Positions 35,271-46,579 of a stretch of 64,000 nt of DNA are shown here, one piece after another. The notes under the pieces were generated by a model. The model had not been told where the DNA came from, searched no databases, and was given only the letters and a program-made list of their open reading frames with translations. Made by a program: the position numbers and the translations under genes. The first letter of the stretch is position 1. Each line of letters opens with the position of its first letter. The DNA is from Candidatus Pelagibacter sp. (GTDB lineage: Bacteria; Pseudomonadota; Alphaproteobacteria; Pelagibacterales; Pelagibacteraceae). The stretch is from contig JAOHKR010000004.1 in the NCBI GenBank assembly GCA_028101445.1, forward strand, positions 6,079 through 70,078, written 5' to 3'.

Positions 35271-36543
35271 AATTGTTTGGTATCCAGCTCAAGGTTACTT
35301 GAGCGCCTCCTAATTTGCTATTTCTCTTAAATTTTAAAATTGCGCCCTGTCTCTCTAATAATGTTTTTCCTAAAAATGTTCCAAGGCCTAGCCCAGAATT
35401 AGAACTTAATTCTTTTGATTTTGATTTAATGTAAGGTTCACCAATCTTATTTATTATATCTTCTGGAATACCTGGGCCATCATCGTATATTTTTATTTCT
35501 ATTATTTTATCATTACTTTTCAAATTTATTTGGACTTTGCTCTTGGAAAATTTTATTGCGTTACCTATAAAATTTCTTAAACCATAAATTAATTCTGGGG
35601 TTCTTTGGATATTAATTTTATTTTGATCTTCATCTGTTAAAAGGTCAATATGTTTTGATGAGGTTTCTCTAAAAGAATTAATTATTTCCTCTAATAAATC
35701 TTCCATTCTTATAGAGCTTAAAAAGTTGTCTTCCTTAATCTGTTTTTTAGATATTTGCTTTAAAATTTCACTACATCTTTTTATTTGACTAATAAGTAAA
35801 TCTACATCTTTAGAAATTTCTTTGTTGTTGCCTATTTCTTTTTTTAACTCTTTGGCCACAACACTAATTGTAGCTAAAGGAGTGCCAAGTGAATGTGCTG
35901 CCGCTGCCGCTTGCCCACCTAATGACTCTAAGACATATTCTTTAGCAATAACCTCCTGTAATTTATTTAATGCTTCAGATCTTTTTTTAGTTTCTCCAGA
36001 AAATCTAATTCCGAAATAACTTAAAAATATTAATCCGATTAGGATTGATGTCAGCAAACCAAATTTATAAAAATTAGGAACATAAAATATGGTCTCGTCC
36101 ATTCCAGGTAACGGTATATAAAAATGGCCAAGCAAAAATAACATAAATGAAGTTATTACACCTAATATTATAGTTGTGCCCATACTTAGAAAAGTTGAAG
36201 AAACTATAGCTGGTATAATTAAAAGGAAAGAGAATGGATTTAGTATTCCTCCTGTGAGATATAAAAGAGCACTTAACTGAATTAAATCATATAAAAGAAA
36301 AAATGAGGCATATGTATCCTTTAATTGATTTACTCTTATTTTAAATTGTAAGAAAAAATTAGTAGCTAGTCCTAAAAAAACTATTATATAACTTTCAATA
36401 ATTGGAAACTCTAATTTTAAGTAGAAAAAAACAAAATTTATTGCAAAGAATTGGCCAAATATGGCTATATATCTAAGTATTGTAAGGGTGTTTTTATCAA
36501 GATTTAAATTCTCTTTGGTGCGAAAAAGAGTAGAAAAATCCAT
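35257..36543 (-). CDS. regB: Redox sensor histidine kinase RegB (PrrB/ActS)
   Basis: This 428-residue kinase has six membrane helices in its N-terminal half, containing the quinone-interacting motif GGILNPF (matching the GGxxNPF consensus). The phospho-acceptor His is in AAAAAHSLGTPLATIS. The redox-box Cys is present in IKRCSEILKQI, as in R. capsulatus RegB. The ATPase domain follows with YDDGPGIPE and SGLGLGTFLG. It partners with RegA to signal the redox state of the quinone pool. It lies just upstream of the convergent agmatinase gene and 6 bp after gyrB. Confidence 0.93.
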   Translation of the reverse strand: MDFSTLFRTKENLNLDKNTLTILRYIAIFGQFFAINFVFFYLKLEFPIIESYIIVFLGLATNFFLQFKIRVNQLKDTYASFFLLYDLIQLSALLYLTGGILNPFSFLLIIPAIVSSTFLSMGTTIILGVITSFMLFLLGHFYIPLPGMDETIFYVPNFYKFGLLTSILIGLIFLSYFGIRFSGETKKRSEALNKLQEVIAKEYVLESLGGQAAAAAHSLGTPLATISVVAKELKKEIGNNKEISKDVDLLISQIKRCSEILKQISKKQIKEDNFLSSIRMEDLLEEIINSFRETSSKHIDLLTDEDQNKINIQRTPELIYGLRNFIGNAIKFSKSKVQINLKSNDKIIEIKIYDDGPGIPEDIINKIGEPYIKSKSKELSSNSGLGLGTFLGKTLLERQGAILKFKRNSKLGGAQVTLSWIPNNFIYV

Positions 36544-36549
36544 AAGTAT

Positions 36550-38742
<2,193 letters not shown>

Positions 38743-39858
38743 TTATATTTTCATCGGCATAATAACATAATAACTGTTTTTGTCAGAAGCATCTTCGATC
38801 AAGACAGGTGAAGTGGAGTCTTTTAAATTCATCTTTAAATTTTTATTTTCTATCTCAGAAGCAATGTCTATTAAATATTTTGAATTGAAGCTAATATGTA
38901 AACTTTCAGAATTGTAATCTGCTTTTATTTTTTCGTTACCTTCCCCTGAGTTTGCGCTATTTACTGATAATTGAATATTATCTTTATCTATCATTAATTT
39001 AACACCTTCTTTTCTATCTAATGAAACACTAGTTACCCTTTCTATAGAATTTATAAATTCTTTTGAAGGAACATTTAAAATCTTATCATTGGTAGCAGGG
39101 ACTACTTTCTTATAATCTGGAAATTTGCCATCAATCACTTTGGAAATTAATCTTATCTTTCCTAAAGTAAATTTAATTTTATTTTCACTTGATTGCATCG
39201 TCAATGAATCGGATGTCTCAGATAACAAAGAGCATAATTGAAAAACTGTTTTTCGTGGCAAAATTAATGATGAAAAATCATTTGAATTCTCAATCTCAAG
39301 ACTACTTGAGGACAGTCTATGACTATCTGTAGCAACACCAGTTAAAAAATTTCTACCATGAGCTTCTGTTAAATGAAGAAATACTCCGTTCAAATAATGT
39401 CTTGTGTCATCATTAGATATTGAAATTCGTGTTTTATTTAAGAGTTTTAAAAATCTGTTTTTATCTAACGCAATTTCTTGGCCTTCAAACTCATCAGCAA
39501 AAGATGGAAAATTATCAGTTGGTAAGCATAAGAGATTAAAATCCGCACTATCGCTTTTAAGACTTAATTTATTTTCTGATTTTAAATCAAAGTTTAATTC
39601 TGAATTTGAAGAAATTTTTCTTAGTATATCATAAAGTATTGCTGCGGAAGTTGTTGTGCTACCTTCTTTTATTATTTTAACGTCAGAAATTTCATTGTAA
39701 AAAACTATATCTAGATCTGTTGCTACGATAGATAATTTATTATCTTTAAGTTGTAGAAGAACATTTGATAATATAGGAAGGGTATTTTTTTTTTCAACAA
39801 CGCCTTGAACAAAATTTAAAGATTTTAATAAAATGTCTCTTTTAACTACAAATTGCAT
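38743..39858 (-). CDS. dnaN: DNA polymerase III beta sliding clamp
   Basis: This 371-residue ring-forming clamp tethers replicative polymerase to DNA. Three clamp domains are present; visible features are LSNVLLQLKDNKLSIVATDL, FLHLTEAHGRNFLTGVATD (the G-x-A-T-D-x-H-R region is YLNGVFLH...SHRLSS) and the C-terminal YYVIMPMKI, ending in the M-P-M-R-L-like hydrophobic pocket element. It follows dnaA by 7 bp and is probably co-transcribed. Confidence 0.95.
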   Translation of the reverse strand: MQFVVKRDILLKSLNFVQGVVEKKNTLPILSNVLLQLKDNKLSIVATDLDIVFYNEISDVKIIKEGSTTTSAAILYDILRKISSNSELNFDLKSENKLSLKSDSADFNLLCLPTDNFPSFADEFEGQEIALDKNRFLKLLNKTRISISNDDTRHYLNGVFLHLTEAHGRNFLTGVATDSHRLSSSSLEIENSNDFSSLILPRKTVFQLCSLLSETSDSLTMQSSENKIKFTLGKIRLISKVIDGKFPDYKKVVPATNDKILNVPSKEFINSIERVTSVSLDRKEGVKLMIDKDNIQLSVNSANSGEGNEKIKADYNSESLHISFNSKYLIDIASEIENKNLKMNLKDSTSPVLIEDASDKNSYYVIMPMKI

Positions 39859-39865
39859 TTGATTA

Positions 39866-41254
39866 TTATTCTAATAACAAACTTTTAATCTGATTTATAT
39901 TTTTTTTCATTTCATCATCTTGCTCTGACAGTCTGGTAATAGTTTTAACTGCGTGTATAACAGTTGTATGATCTCGATTGGCAAACCTCCTACCGATTTC
40001 TGGCAAAGATCGAGTGGTCATTTTTTTTGCTAGATACATTGCTATCTGTCTAGGCCTAGCTAAAGGTCTAGATCTTCTTTGTGAAAGCATTTCACTTAGA
40101 GCTATATTAAAATAGTTGGAAACAATATTTTGTATTTTATCTACTGTAATTATTCTTATTTGACTAAAAACGTCCTTTAAAATATTTTTACAATCTTGAA
40201 TATTTAAAACTTTATTATGTACTCTGCTAAATGCAATTACTCTGTTTAAAACACCAATAAGTTCTCTAATATTAGTTTTACTTTCACTAGCCACATAATT
40301 AATAACTTCCTCGGTTAAATTTATATTTTCTTTAAATTGATTTTGAATTTCTTCAATTTTTTTCTTTATAATTTTAATTTTTAATTCTAAATCTGGGACG
40401 TCGATATCGACTACAAGTCCTCCTGCTAATCTAGATTTAATTCTATCCTGTACTCTATCTAGTTTCATCGGTGCTCTATCTGCTGAAATGATAATTTGAG
40501 AACCTTTATCCATTAAACTGTTAAAAGTGTGAAAGAATTCTTCTTGTAAGCTTTCTTTACCGCTAATGAATTGAATGTCATCAATGATAAATACTGAAGA
40601 TTTTCTAAAAAAATCTTTAAAATTGACCATATCATTCTTCTTAATTGACTTTATAAAATGATACATAAATCGTTCTGCTGATATAAACATTACGTTATTT
40701 TCATTTTGGAGTTCTAGTCCAATAGCGTTTAATAAATGGGTTTTACCCAACCCTACACCGCCGCAGATATAAAGTGGATTATATCTTGAGATGTGTTCAC
40801 TTACCTTTTTTGAATATGACAAAGCTATATCGTTACTTTTTCCTTGAATGAAACTTTCAAAGTTCAAATTTGGATTTAATCTATTATAATTTAAAATTGA
40901 GTCTTTTATTTCTGTTACTTTATTTAATTCATCAATTTTAATAAATTCCTGATTTTGTTTATTTTCTTCGATAATTTTAAACTCAATTCTGTTAACGCTT
41001 AATTTTATACTTTTGACCTGCTCCAAAATTTTGTCTAAATATCTAGATACTATCCAATCTCGAAAAAAACGAGTAGGAACACCAAGAATTAAGTAATCAT
41101 TGTACTCCTTTACAAGAGAGATTTTTTGCAGCCAGCTACTATAAATTTCATTACCAAATACATTTTTAAATAAAGTTTGAATTTCGTTCCAATTTAAAGT
41201 TTTTTCTTCTTCCGATGTATAAGTATTTTGTTTTTTTATATTATTATTTTCCAT
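39866..41254 (-). CDS. dnaA: Chromosomal replication initiator DnaA
   Basis: This 462-residue AAA+ ATPase opens the replication origin. The N-terminal DnaB/DiaA-interaction domain starts with WNEIQTLFKNVFGNEIYSSW. The AAA+ domain has Walker A CGGVGLGKTHLLNAIG and Walker B SVFIIDDIQFI. The C-terminal DNA-binding domain carries the signature RRSRPLARPRQIAMYLAK and RDHTTVIHAVKTI that reads DnaA boxes. A plausible sigma70 promoter lies just upstream. Neighbours dnaN and gyrB downstream and rpsT-mutM upstream form a replication/repair block. Confidence 0.97.
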   Translation of the reverse strand: MENNNIKKQNTYTSEEEKTLNWNEIQTLFKNVFGNEIYSSWLQKISLVKEYNDYLILGVPTRFFRDWIVSRYLDKILEQVKSIKLSVNRIEFKIIEENKQNQEFIKIDELNKVTEIKDSILNYNRLNPNLNFESFIQGKSNDIALSYSKKVSEHISRYNPLYICGGVGLGKTHLLNAIGLELQNENNVMFISAERFMYHFIKSIKKNDMVNFKDFFRKSSVFIIDDIQFISGKESLQEEFFHTFNSLMDKGSQIIISADRAPMKLDRVQDRIKSRLAGGLVVDIDVPDLELKIKIIKKKIEEIQNQFKENINLTEEVINYVASESKTNIRELIGVLNRVIAFSRVHNKVLNIQDCKNILKDVFSQIRIITVDKIQNIVSNYFNIALSEMLSQRRSRPLARPRQIAMYLAKKMTTRSLPEIGRRFANRDHTTVIHAVKTITRLSEQDDEMKKNINQIKSLLLE

Positions 41255-41276
41255 AAGAAAGTTTGTTAGGAATTTC

Positions 41277-41305
41277 TATAAACTCCCTTTTAAAAAGTTT
41301 TGCAA
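41277..41305 (-). promoter_or_regulatory. Candidate sigma70 promoter of dnaA
   Basis: On the minus strand TTGCAA (41300-41305) and TTTATA (41277-41282) are separated by exactly 17 bp. This predicts a start near 41270 and a leader of about 16 nt before the dnaA ATG at 41254. Confidence 0.45.
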
Positions 41306-41393
41306 GAAATTTATTAAAAAAAAATAATTTAGGTTGTGTAACTAACGTTGAGATAGAAAAAAAATTTAATTTACAACTTGCAAAGTAATGTTT

Positions 41394-41423
41394 CTACATT
41401 TTGTTAGAAGATTCTAAATGTAG
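41394..41423. repeat. Bulged inverted repeat in the rpsT-dnaA gap
   Basis: CTACAT (41394-41399) pairs with ATGTAG (41418-41423), and inside it TTAGA-AGAT-TCTAA forms a second stem after a 4 nt bulge. No U-tract follows on either strand, so it looks more like an operator or a DNA structure than a terminator. It lies about 90-120 bp upstream of the predicted dnaA promoter. Confidence 0.4.
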
Positions 41424-41440
41424 TCTTTACAAATTAAATT

Positions 41441-41459
41441 AATCAACTGTGAATTGATT
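41441..41459 (-). terminator. Weak candidate rpsT terminator
   Basis: AATCAA and TTGATT flank a 7 nt loop just after the rpsT stop. On the minus strand an AATTTAATTTG run follows. The stem is short and AT-rich, so the call is tentative. Confidence 0.25.
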
Positions 41460-41466
41460 GTTTGAA

Positions 41467-41718
41467 TTAAATTTTTTTTGAAATTTTAGAAATTTTTCTA
41501 GCTGCAGTTTTTTTACTTACCGTTCCAGATTTGGCAACCTGCATTAGAATTGATTGAAATTTTGAAAAAAATTCTTTAACTTTTTTTTTATCGTTTTCCT
41601 TAAGCAAAGTTTCCATCTGTTTTACAGCGTTCTTATACTTGCTCTTTCTTATTCTATTGATCTGAGTTTGCTTCTTTACTCTTCTTACACGTCTGACAGC
41701 TGATTTAGTATTAGGCAT
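41467..41718 (-). CDS. rpsT: Small-subunit ribosomal protein bS20
   Basis: This 83-residue basic protein binds 16S rRNA early in 30S assembly. The family start MPNTKSAVRRVRRVKKQT is an exact type match to bS20 (NIKSA-x-KR), and the C-terminal GTVSKKTAARKISKISK fits the second helix. In many bacteria rpsT and dnaA are adjacent, as here. A 44 bp gap separates it from mutM. Confidence 0.95.
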   Translation of the reverse strand: MPNTKSAVRRVRRVKKQTQINRIRKSKYKNAVKQMETLLKENDKKKVKEFFSKFQSILMQVAKSGTVSKKTAARKISKISKKI

Positions 41719-41762
41719 TTTTTTAAATTATATATATGTGCAATTTATGGGGGTCAACTTTA

Positions 41763-42632
41763 TTATTTTTGACAATTATCACAAAAAAAAGTCGATCGAT
41801 TGGAAATTGATGATTTGACAATTATGCTCCTACAAGTGGTATTCGTGCAAGTGGCACCTTTTTTTCCATAAACGTTGAAATGTTGCTGAAATGATCCTTT
41901 TTTTCCATTAGAACTAGAAAAATCCTTTATAGAGGATCCCCCAAGTTCAATAGCGTTTTTTAAAACTTCTTTTGTAAAATTTATAATTTTTTTTAACTCA
42001 AATTCTTTAAGATTTTTAACTTTACGAGAGGGTTTTACCTTACTTAAAAACAAAATTTCATTTGCATATATGTTGCCTAATCCAGATACAAATTTTTGAT
42101 CCATCAAAATATCCTTAATCACTCTGCTTCTTCCTTTGATATAGTTTTTAAAATAAGTATAATTAAATGTATTTTTTAAGGGTTCCGGTCCTAAATGTAT
42201 GAGATGAAAATTATCCTTATATTCTTTATTACTTAAAAGTTTAATAAACCCAAATTTTCTTACATCATTATAAATTAATTTTTGATTTTTATTCAAGATG
42301 AACTCTACACGATCGTATTTTTGTTCTTTTTTATAATCAATATTGTAATAAAAGCTTGTCTTAAGTTTAGTATTTTTTCGATCTACAAAAAAAAATTTTC
42401 CCGTCATTCCGAGATGTACCATCATTATGAAGTTCTTACTTAGAAAAAATAGTAAAAATTTTGATTTTCTTTCAATTTTTTTTATTCGCAATCCTGTAAT
42501 TTTTCTGAATTTGTTTTTATCTATATGATATCTTAATTTACTATCTTTTATATTTACTTTTTGTATAATTAAATTTTTAACTTTTCTAATAAGAGACCTT
42601 TTAACAACTTCAACTTCTGGTAATTCTGGCAT
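41763..42632 (-). CDS. mutM: Formamidopyrimidine-DNA glycosylase
   Basis: This 289-residue repair enzyme excises oxidised purines such as 8-oxoguanine and cuts the abasic site. Its N terminus MPELPEVEVVKRSL is fixed, since Pro2 is the catalytic nucleophile after Met removal and Glu3 the acid. The helix-two-turn-helix motif SGLGNIYANEILFLSKVKP and the C-terminal zinc finger (CTNTTC ... CDNC, pattern C-x4-C-x16-C-x2-C) are intact. It is divergent from ubiE with only 11 bp between starts. Confidence 0.96.
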   Translation of the reverse strand: MPELPEVEVVKRSLIRKVKNLIIQKVNIKDSKLRYHIDKNKFRKITGLRIKKIERKSKFLLFFLSKNFIMMVHLGMTGKFFFVDRKNTKLKTSFYYNIDYKKEQKYDRVEFILNKNQKLIYNDVRKFGFIKLLSNKEYKDNFHLIHLGPEPLKNTFNYTYFKNYIKGRSRVIKDILMDQKFVSGLGNIYANEILFLSKVKPSRKVKNLKEFELKKIINFTKEVLKNAIELGGSSIKDFSSSNGKKGSFQQHFNVYGKKGATCTNTTCRSIIVKSSISNRSTFFCDNCQK

Positions 42633-42643
42633 ATAATTATAAT

Positions 42644-43348
42644 ATGAAAAATACTATTCTAGATAAATCGAAACTAGTCAATTCGGTATTTTCTAAAATA
42701 TACAAAAAATATGATTTAATGAATGATATTATGTCACTTGGTATTCACAGATTGTGGAAGGAAAAATTTGTTGAATGGATGAATCCTAATCCAAGTTCTA
42801 AATTAATTGATGTAGCCTCAGGCACGGGTGATATTGCTAAATTATTATCTAAGAGAAACAATAATTCTAATGAAATTATTTGTGTTGAACCTAATACCGG
42901 TATGTTTGAAGAAGGTAAAACTAACTTAAAGATATATCAAAATATAAAATGGGTAAAAGCTCAAGCGGAAAAACTACCTCTTAATGATAATATTTTTGAT
43001 TTTTATACTATTAGTTATGGAATAAGAAATGTTTCAGATATCAATAAATCTTTGGGTGAAGCATTTAGAGTATTAAAACCAGGCGGACGCTTTATGTGTT
43101 TAGAGTTTTCTAAAATAGACAATGAATTATTAAATTTTTTTTACAAACAATATTCTAAAACTATACCGTTTATAGGAAAGCATATTGTTGGGACCTCTCA
43201 ACCTTATGAATATTTAGTAAGTAGTATTAATAAATTTTATAGTCAAAATCAATTAGTTGAAATAATGACTAAAAATGGATTTTCTAATGTTGAATACCGT
43301 AATCTTTCTAGTGGTATTTCGGCTATACATTCTGGGTGGAAAATTTAA
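42644..43348 (+). CDS. ubiE: Ubiquinone/menaquinone C-methyltransferase
   Basis: This 234-residue SAM-dependent methyltransferase methylates the ring carbon of the ubiquinone precursor. Family signatures are YDLMNDIMSLGIHRLWK near the N terminus, the SAM motif LIDVASGTGDIAKLL and SYGIRNVSDINKSL. It is the first gene of a plus-strand run ubiE-ubiB-coaBC-dut-(ThiF-like)-(SH3), with the ubiB ATG immediately following its stop, so quinone synthesis genes are coupled here. Confidence 0.95.
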   Translation: MKNTILDKSKLVNSVFSKIYKKYDLMNDIMSLGIHRLWKEKFVEWMNPNPSSKLIDVASGTGDIAKLLSKRNNNSNEIICVEPNTGMFEEGKTNLKIYQNIKWVKAQAEKLPLNDNIFDFYTISYGIRNVSDINKSLGEAFRVLKPGGRFMCLEFSKIDNELLNFFYKQYSKTIPFIGKHIVGTSQPYEYLVSSINKFYSQNQLVEIMTKNGFSNVEYRNLSSGISAIHSGWKI

Positions 43349-44914
43349 ATGTTTAGAAGAATTTTTAGATTATTTCAGATAGCTAGAAAATTGTCGACCT
43401 CAGGAGCTGTAGAAAATATTAACCAAGTTCACGAAATCCCGACCTTGGTAAATTTATTTTTTAGTTTTATATCAATTGGATCAAATACGAATCGTTTTAA
43501 TGATCAAAAAACTTCAGGAGAAAGACTTTGCATCGCTCTTCAGGGGATGGGGACTACTTTCATAAAACTTGGGCAATTTTTAGCTACAAGACCAGACATA
43601 ATTGGTGAAGAAATATCAAAAGATCTAGAAAAACTTCAAGATAAAGTTCCTGCTTTTGATCTTTATGATGCAAAAAAAATAATAAAAAAAGAAATTGGAG
43701 AAAAACAATTTAACAATATCATTGAAATAAGTGAACCAATTGCTGCTGCATCCATAGCGCAAGTGCATATAGCCAAAATTAAAAATGAAAATCAAGAAAA
43801 GGAAGTAGCGATAAAAATTTTAAGACCTGATATTGAAAGACTATTTAATGAGGAACTAGATGCTTTAATGTTGTTTGCATATATAATTGAAAATACTATT
43901 CCAAAAGCTAAAAGATTAAAGTTAGTTGAGGTAGTTCATTTGCTTAGAGAAATAACAAACATTGAAATGGACTTGAGGTTTGAAGCTGCTGCTGCAAATG
44001 AATTATATGAAAATACAGAACAAGACCATGGTTTTAACGTACCTAAGATTTATTGGAATTATACCACCAAGAAGATATTAACATTGGATAAGGTTGAGGG
44101 AATTTCAATTAGAGAACATGATAAACTTAAAAATCTAGGTGTTGATCTTAAAAAATTAGCTGAAAATTTAATTCAACATTTTTTAAAACAAGCTGTTAGA
44201 GATGGTTTTTTTCACGGTGATATGCATCAAGGAAATTTATTCGTCGATAACAAAGGAAACATCATTCCAGTTGATTTTGGTATTATGGGAAGATTGGATA
44301 AGAATAATAGAAAATTTTTAGCTGAGATATTGTATGGATTTATTAAAAGAGATTATGTAAAAGTTGCAGAAGTTCATTTTCAAGCAGGTTTAGTTCCTCA
44401 AGACGCATCTAAGGATGAATTTGCACAGGCTTTAAGATCGGTTGGAGAACCTATATTTGGTCAAACAATTAAAGATATATCGGGTGGAAATCTATTAGCT
44501 CAATTATTTGAAATTACAGAAAAGTTTAATATGGCGACACAACCGTCTTTGTTATTATTACAAAAAAATATGGTTGTTGTTGAGGGAGTTGCGCGAAAAC
44601 TATTCCCTGAAACCAATATCTGGGAAGTCTCAAGACCAGTATTAGAAAATTGGTTAAAAAATATTAAAAGTCCAAAATCTACAATTGATACAGCTTTAAA
44701 TACTTCCGCAGAAATTATCAAAAGAATTCCAGATTTTCCTGATTTAATGGATAGAGCTGATTATGCCCTCAAATTGATGGCAGAGGGGAAATTAAGTTTA
44801 GGAATAAGTGGTAATAAAGGTTTAGAAATAGAACAAATGAAACTTAAAAATTTTAGAAATAATATAATTATTAGTTTTTTTGGTATTGTAATTATATGCC
44901 TATTGGTATTCTAA
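43349..44914 (+). CDS. ubiB: UbiB atypical kinase/ATPase for ubiquinone synthesis
   Basis: This 521-residue ABC1/ADCK family protein is required for ubiquinone biosynthesis at the membrane. Motifs in order are the K-x-G-Q motif (TTFIKLGQFLATRPD), the A-rich loop PIAAASIAQVH, the catalytic-loop HGDMHQGN and DFGIMGRLD, which replaces the DFG of kinases. Two C-terminal membrane helices end the protein (IIISFFGIVIICLLVF). It directly abuts ubiE. Confidence 0.95.
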   Translation: MFRRIFRLFQIARKLSTSGAVENINQVHEIPTLVNLFFSFISIGSNTNRFNDQKTSGERLCIALQGMGTTFIKLGQFLATRPDIIGEEISKDLEKLQDKVPAFDLYDAKKIIKKEIGEKQFNNIIEISEPIAAASIAQVHIAKIKNENQEKEVAIKILRPDIERLFNEELDALMLFAYIIENTIPKAKRLKLVEVVHLLREITNIEMDLRFEAAAANELYENTEQDHGFNVPKIYWNYTTKKILTLDKVEGISIREHDKLKNLGVDLKKLAENLIQHFLKQAVRDGFFHGDMHQGNLFVDNKGNIIPVDFGIMGRLDKNNRKFLAEILYGFIKRDYVKVAEVHFQAGLVPQDASKDEFAQALRSVGEPIFGQTIKDISGGNLLAQLFEITEKFNMATQPSLLLLQKNMVVVEGVARKLFPETNIWEVSRPVLENWLKNIKSPKSTIDTALNTSAEIIKRIPDFPDLMDRADYALKLMAEGKLSLGISGNKGLEIEQMKLKNFRNNIIISFFGIVIICLLVF

Positions 44915-44923
44915 TTGCCAATA

Positions 44924-46153
44924 ATGACACTTAAAAATAAAAAAATATTAATCATTATAGGAGGTGGTATAGCAGCCTATAAAGCTTTAGATCTTATACG
45001 ATTATTAAGAAAAGAAAATGTAGAAATTAAAACTATACTTACTAGAAGTGGTAAAGAGTTTGTAACTCCTCTATCACTGAGCACGCTTACACAAAGCAAA
45101 ACATATGAGAATATTTTTGAAAAAAACACTGAAACAGATATAGACCATATTTCATTATCTAGATGGGCTGATTTAATTATTGTTCTACCAACAACTGCCA
45201 ATTTTATGAGTAGGCTATCTATTGGTAGAGCAGAGGACTTGGCTACAAACGTACTATTGGCATCCAACAAAGATATATTATTAATACCGGCAATGAATGT
45301 AAGAATGTGGCTTCATAAGGCAACTCAATCAAATTTAAAAATTTTACAAGATTTTGGATATCTATTTCTGGGACCTGAAAAAGGAGAAATGGCTTGCGGT
45401 GAATTCGGTGAAGGAAAGATGTCAAGTCCAAGACAAATTTACAAATATTTAAAAAATTATTTTAATAATAAAAACATAGTTAAAAAAAAAAATTGGAAGG
45501 CTATAGTTACAACTGGTCCAACAAGAGAATACATTGACCCGGTTAGATATATTTCAAACGAGTCTAGTGGTAAACAGGGTTGTGAAGTCGCCATTGCACT
45601 AAATAAATTAGGAATAAAAACTACTCTTATTTCTGGCCCATCTAGTCTTGCTTTTCCTAAAGATTTAAAAGTAAAAAAAATTACTTCGGCAGATGAAATG
45701 TTAAATGAAGTCAAAAAATCATTACCAGCCGATTTAGTAGTATGTGCTGCTGCTGTAACTGATTTTAAACCAACTGAAAATAATAAAAATAAAATTAAAA
45801 AAGAGGCTATAAAATTACAAAAGATAAATTTTGTAAAAAATTATGATATTTTAGAATATGTATCTAAAAATAATAAACACAGACCAAGTCTTGTAGCAGG
45901 TTTCTCTGCTGAGACCGAAAACGTCATAAATAATTCAGTTGCTAAAATGAAAAAGAAAAATTGTGATATCATATTTGCCAATGATGTTTCACAAAAAGAT
46001 GTTGGTTTTAATTCTGATTATAACAAAATTTTTGTAATAGAAGGAAAAGATAAAGTTAAGATAATTCCAAAAAATAAAAAAAGTTTTATAGCAAATAAAA
46101 TTGCTGAAATTTTATTAGATAAACTATTAACTAATGACAAAAATATTAATTAA
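44924..46153 (+). CDS. coaBC: Bifunctional CoaBC (phosphopantothenoylcysteine synthetase/decarboxylase)
   Basis: This 409-residue two-domain enzyme makes 4'-phosphopantetheine for coenzyme A. The flavin-dependent CoaC half (1-190) has [27 protein letters not shown] and the active-site Cys in [11 protein letters not shown]. The CTP-dependent CoaB half starts around [20 protein letters not shown] with C-terminal [13 protein letters not shown] prefer ATG 44924 over the TTG 9 bp upstream. It overlaps dut by 20 bp. Confidence 0.93.
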   Translation: MTLKNKKILIIIGGGIAAYKALDLIRLLRKENVEIKTILTRSGKEFVTPLSLSTLTQSKTYENIFEKNTETDIDHISLSRWADLIIVLPTTANFMSRLSIGRAEDLATNVLLASNKDILLIPAMNVRMWLHKATQSNLKILQDFGYLFLGPEKGEMACGEFGEGKMSSPRQIYKYLKNYFNNKNIVKKKNWKAIVTTGPTREYIDPVRYISNESSGKQGCEVAIALNKLGIKTTLISGPSSLAFPKDLKVKKITSADEMLNEVKKSLPADLVVCAAAVTDFKPTENNKNKIKKEAIKLQKINFVKNYDILEYVSKNNKHRPSLVAGFSAETENVINNSVAKMKKKNCDIIFANDVSQKDVGFNSDYNKIFVIEGKDKVKIIPKNKKSFIANKIAEILLDKLLTNDKNIN

Positions 46154-46574
46154 AAGATTATCTAATAATATTCCTTTACCTAAATATGAAACAGAAGGGT
46201 CCTCTGGAATGGATTTAACTGCAAATGTAAATAAATTTATTGAAATTCAACCTGGCAAATCCGAAATAATTCCTACGGGGCTTGCTCTATCAATACCAAA
46301 AAATTATGAAATACAAATAAGACCGCGATCAGGATTAGCGGCTAAAAATCAAATCTCTGTTTTAAATACACCTGGAACCATAGATGAGGATTATAGAGGT
46401 GAAATAAAAGTTATATTAATTAACTTAGGAGAAAAAAAATTTAAAATTGAAAAAGGATTGCGTATTGCACAGATGGTTTTATGCCCTGTAATAAAAGCAG
46501 AATTAGAAGAAGTTGATGAGCTTGATGAAACCAAACGAGGGTCTGGTGGTTTTGGCTCTACTGGCATCAAATAA
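46134..46574 (+). CDS. dut: dUTP pyrophosphatase
   Basis: This 146-residue trimeric enzyme hydrolyses dUTP to dUMP and keeps uracil out of DNA. The five dUTPase motifs are visible: [40 protein letters not shown] and the C-terminal [10 protein letters not shown]. It overlaps the end of coaBC, and the ThiF-like gene begins 5 bp after it. Confidence 0.95.
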   Translation: MTKILIKRLSNNIPLPKYETEGSSGMDLTANVNKFIEIQPGKSEIIPTGLALSIPKNYEIQIRPRSGLAAKNQISVLNTPGTIDEDYRGEIKVILINLGEKKFKIEKGLRIAQMVLCPVIKAELEEVDELDETKRGSGGFGSTGIK

Positions 46575-46579
46575 ATCAA

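Noticed and set aside
41394..41423. Third Irr box near dnaA
   Set aside because: It contains TTAGAA and TTCTAA but with a 2 bp centre rather than the 3 bp centre shared by the katG and irr boxes, and it has a bulge and extra outer stem.
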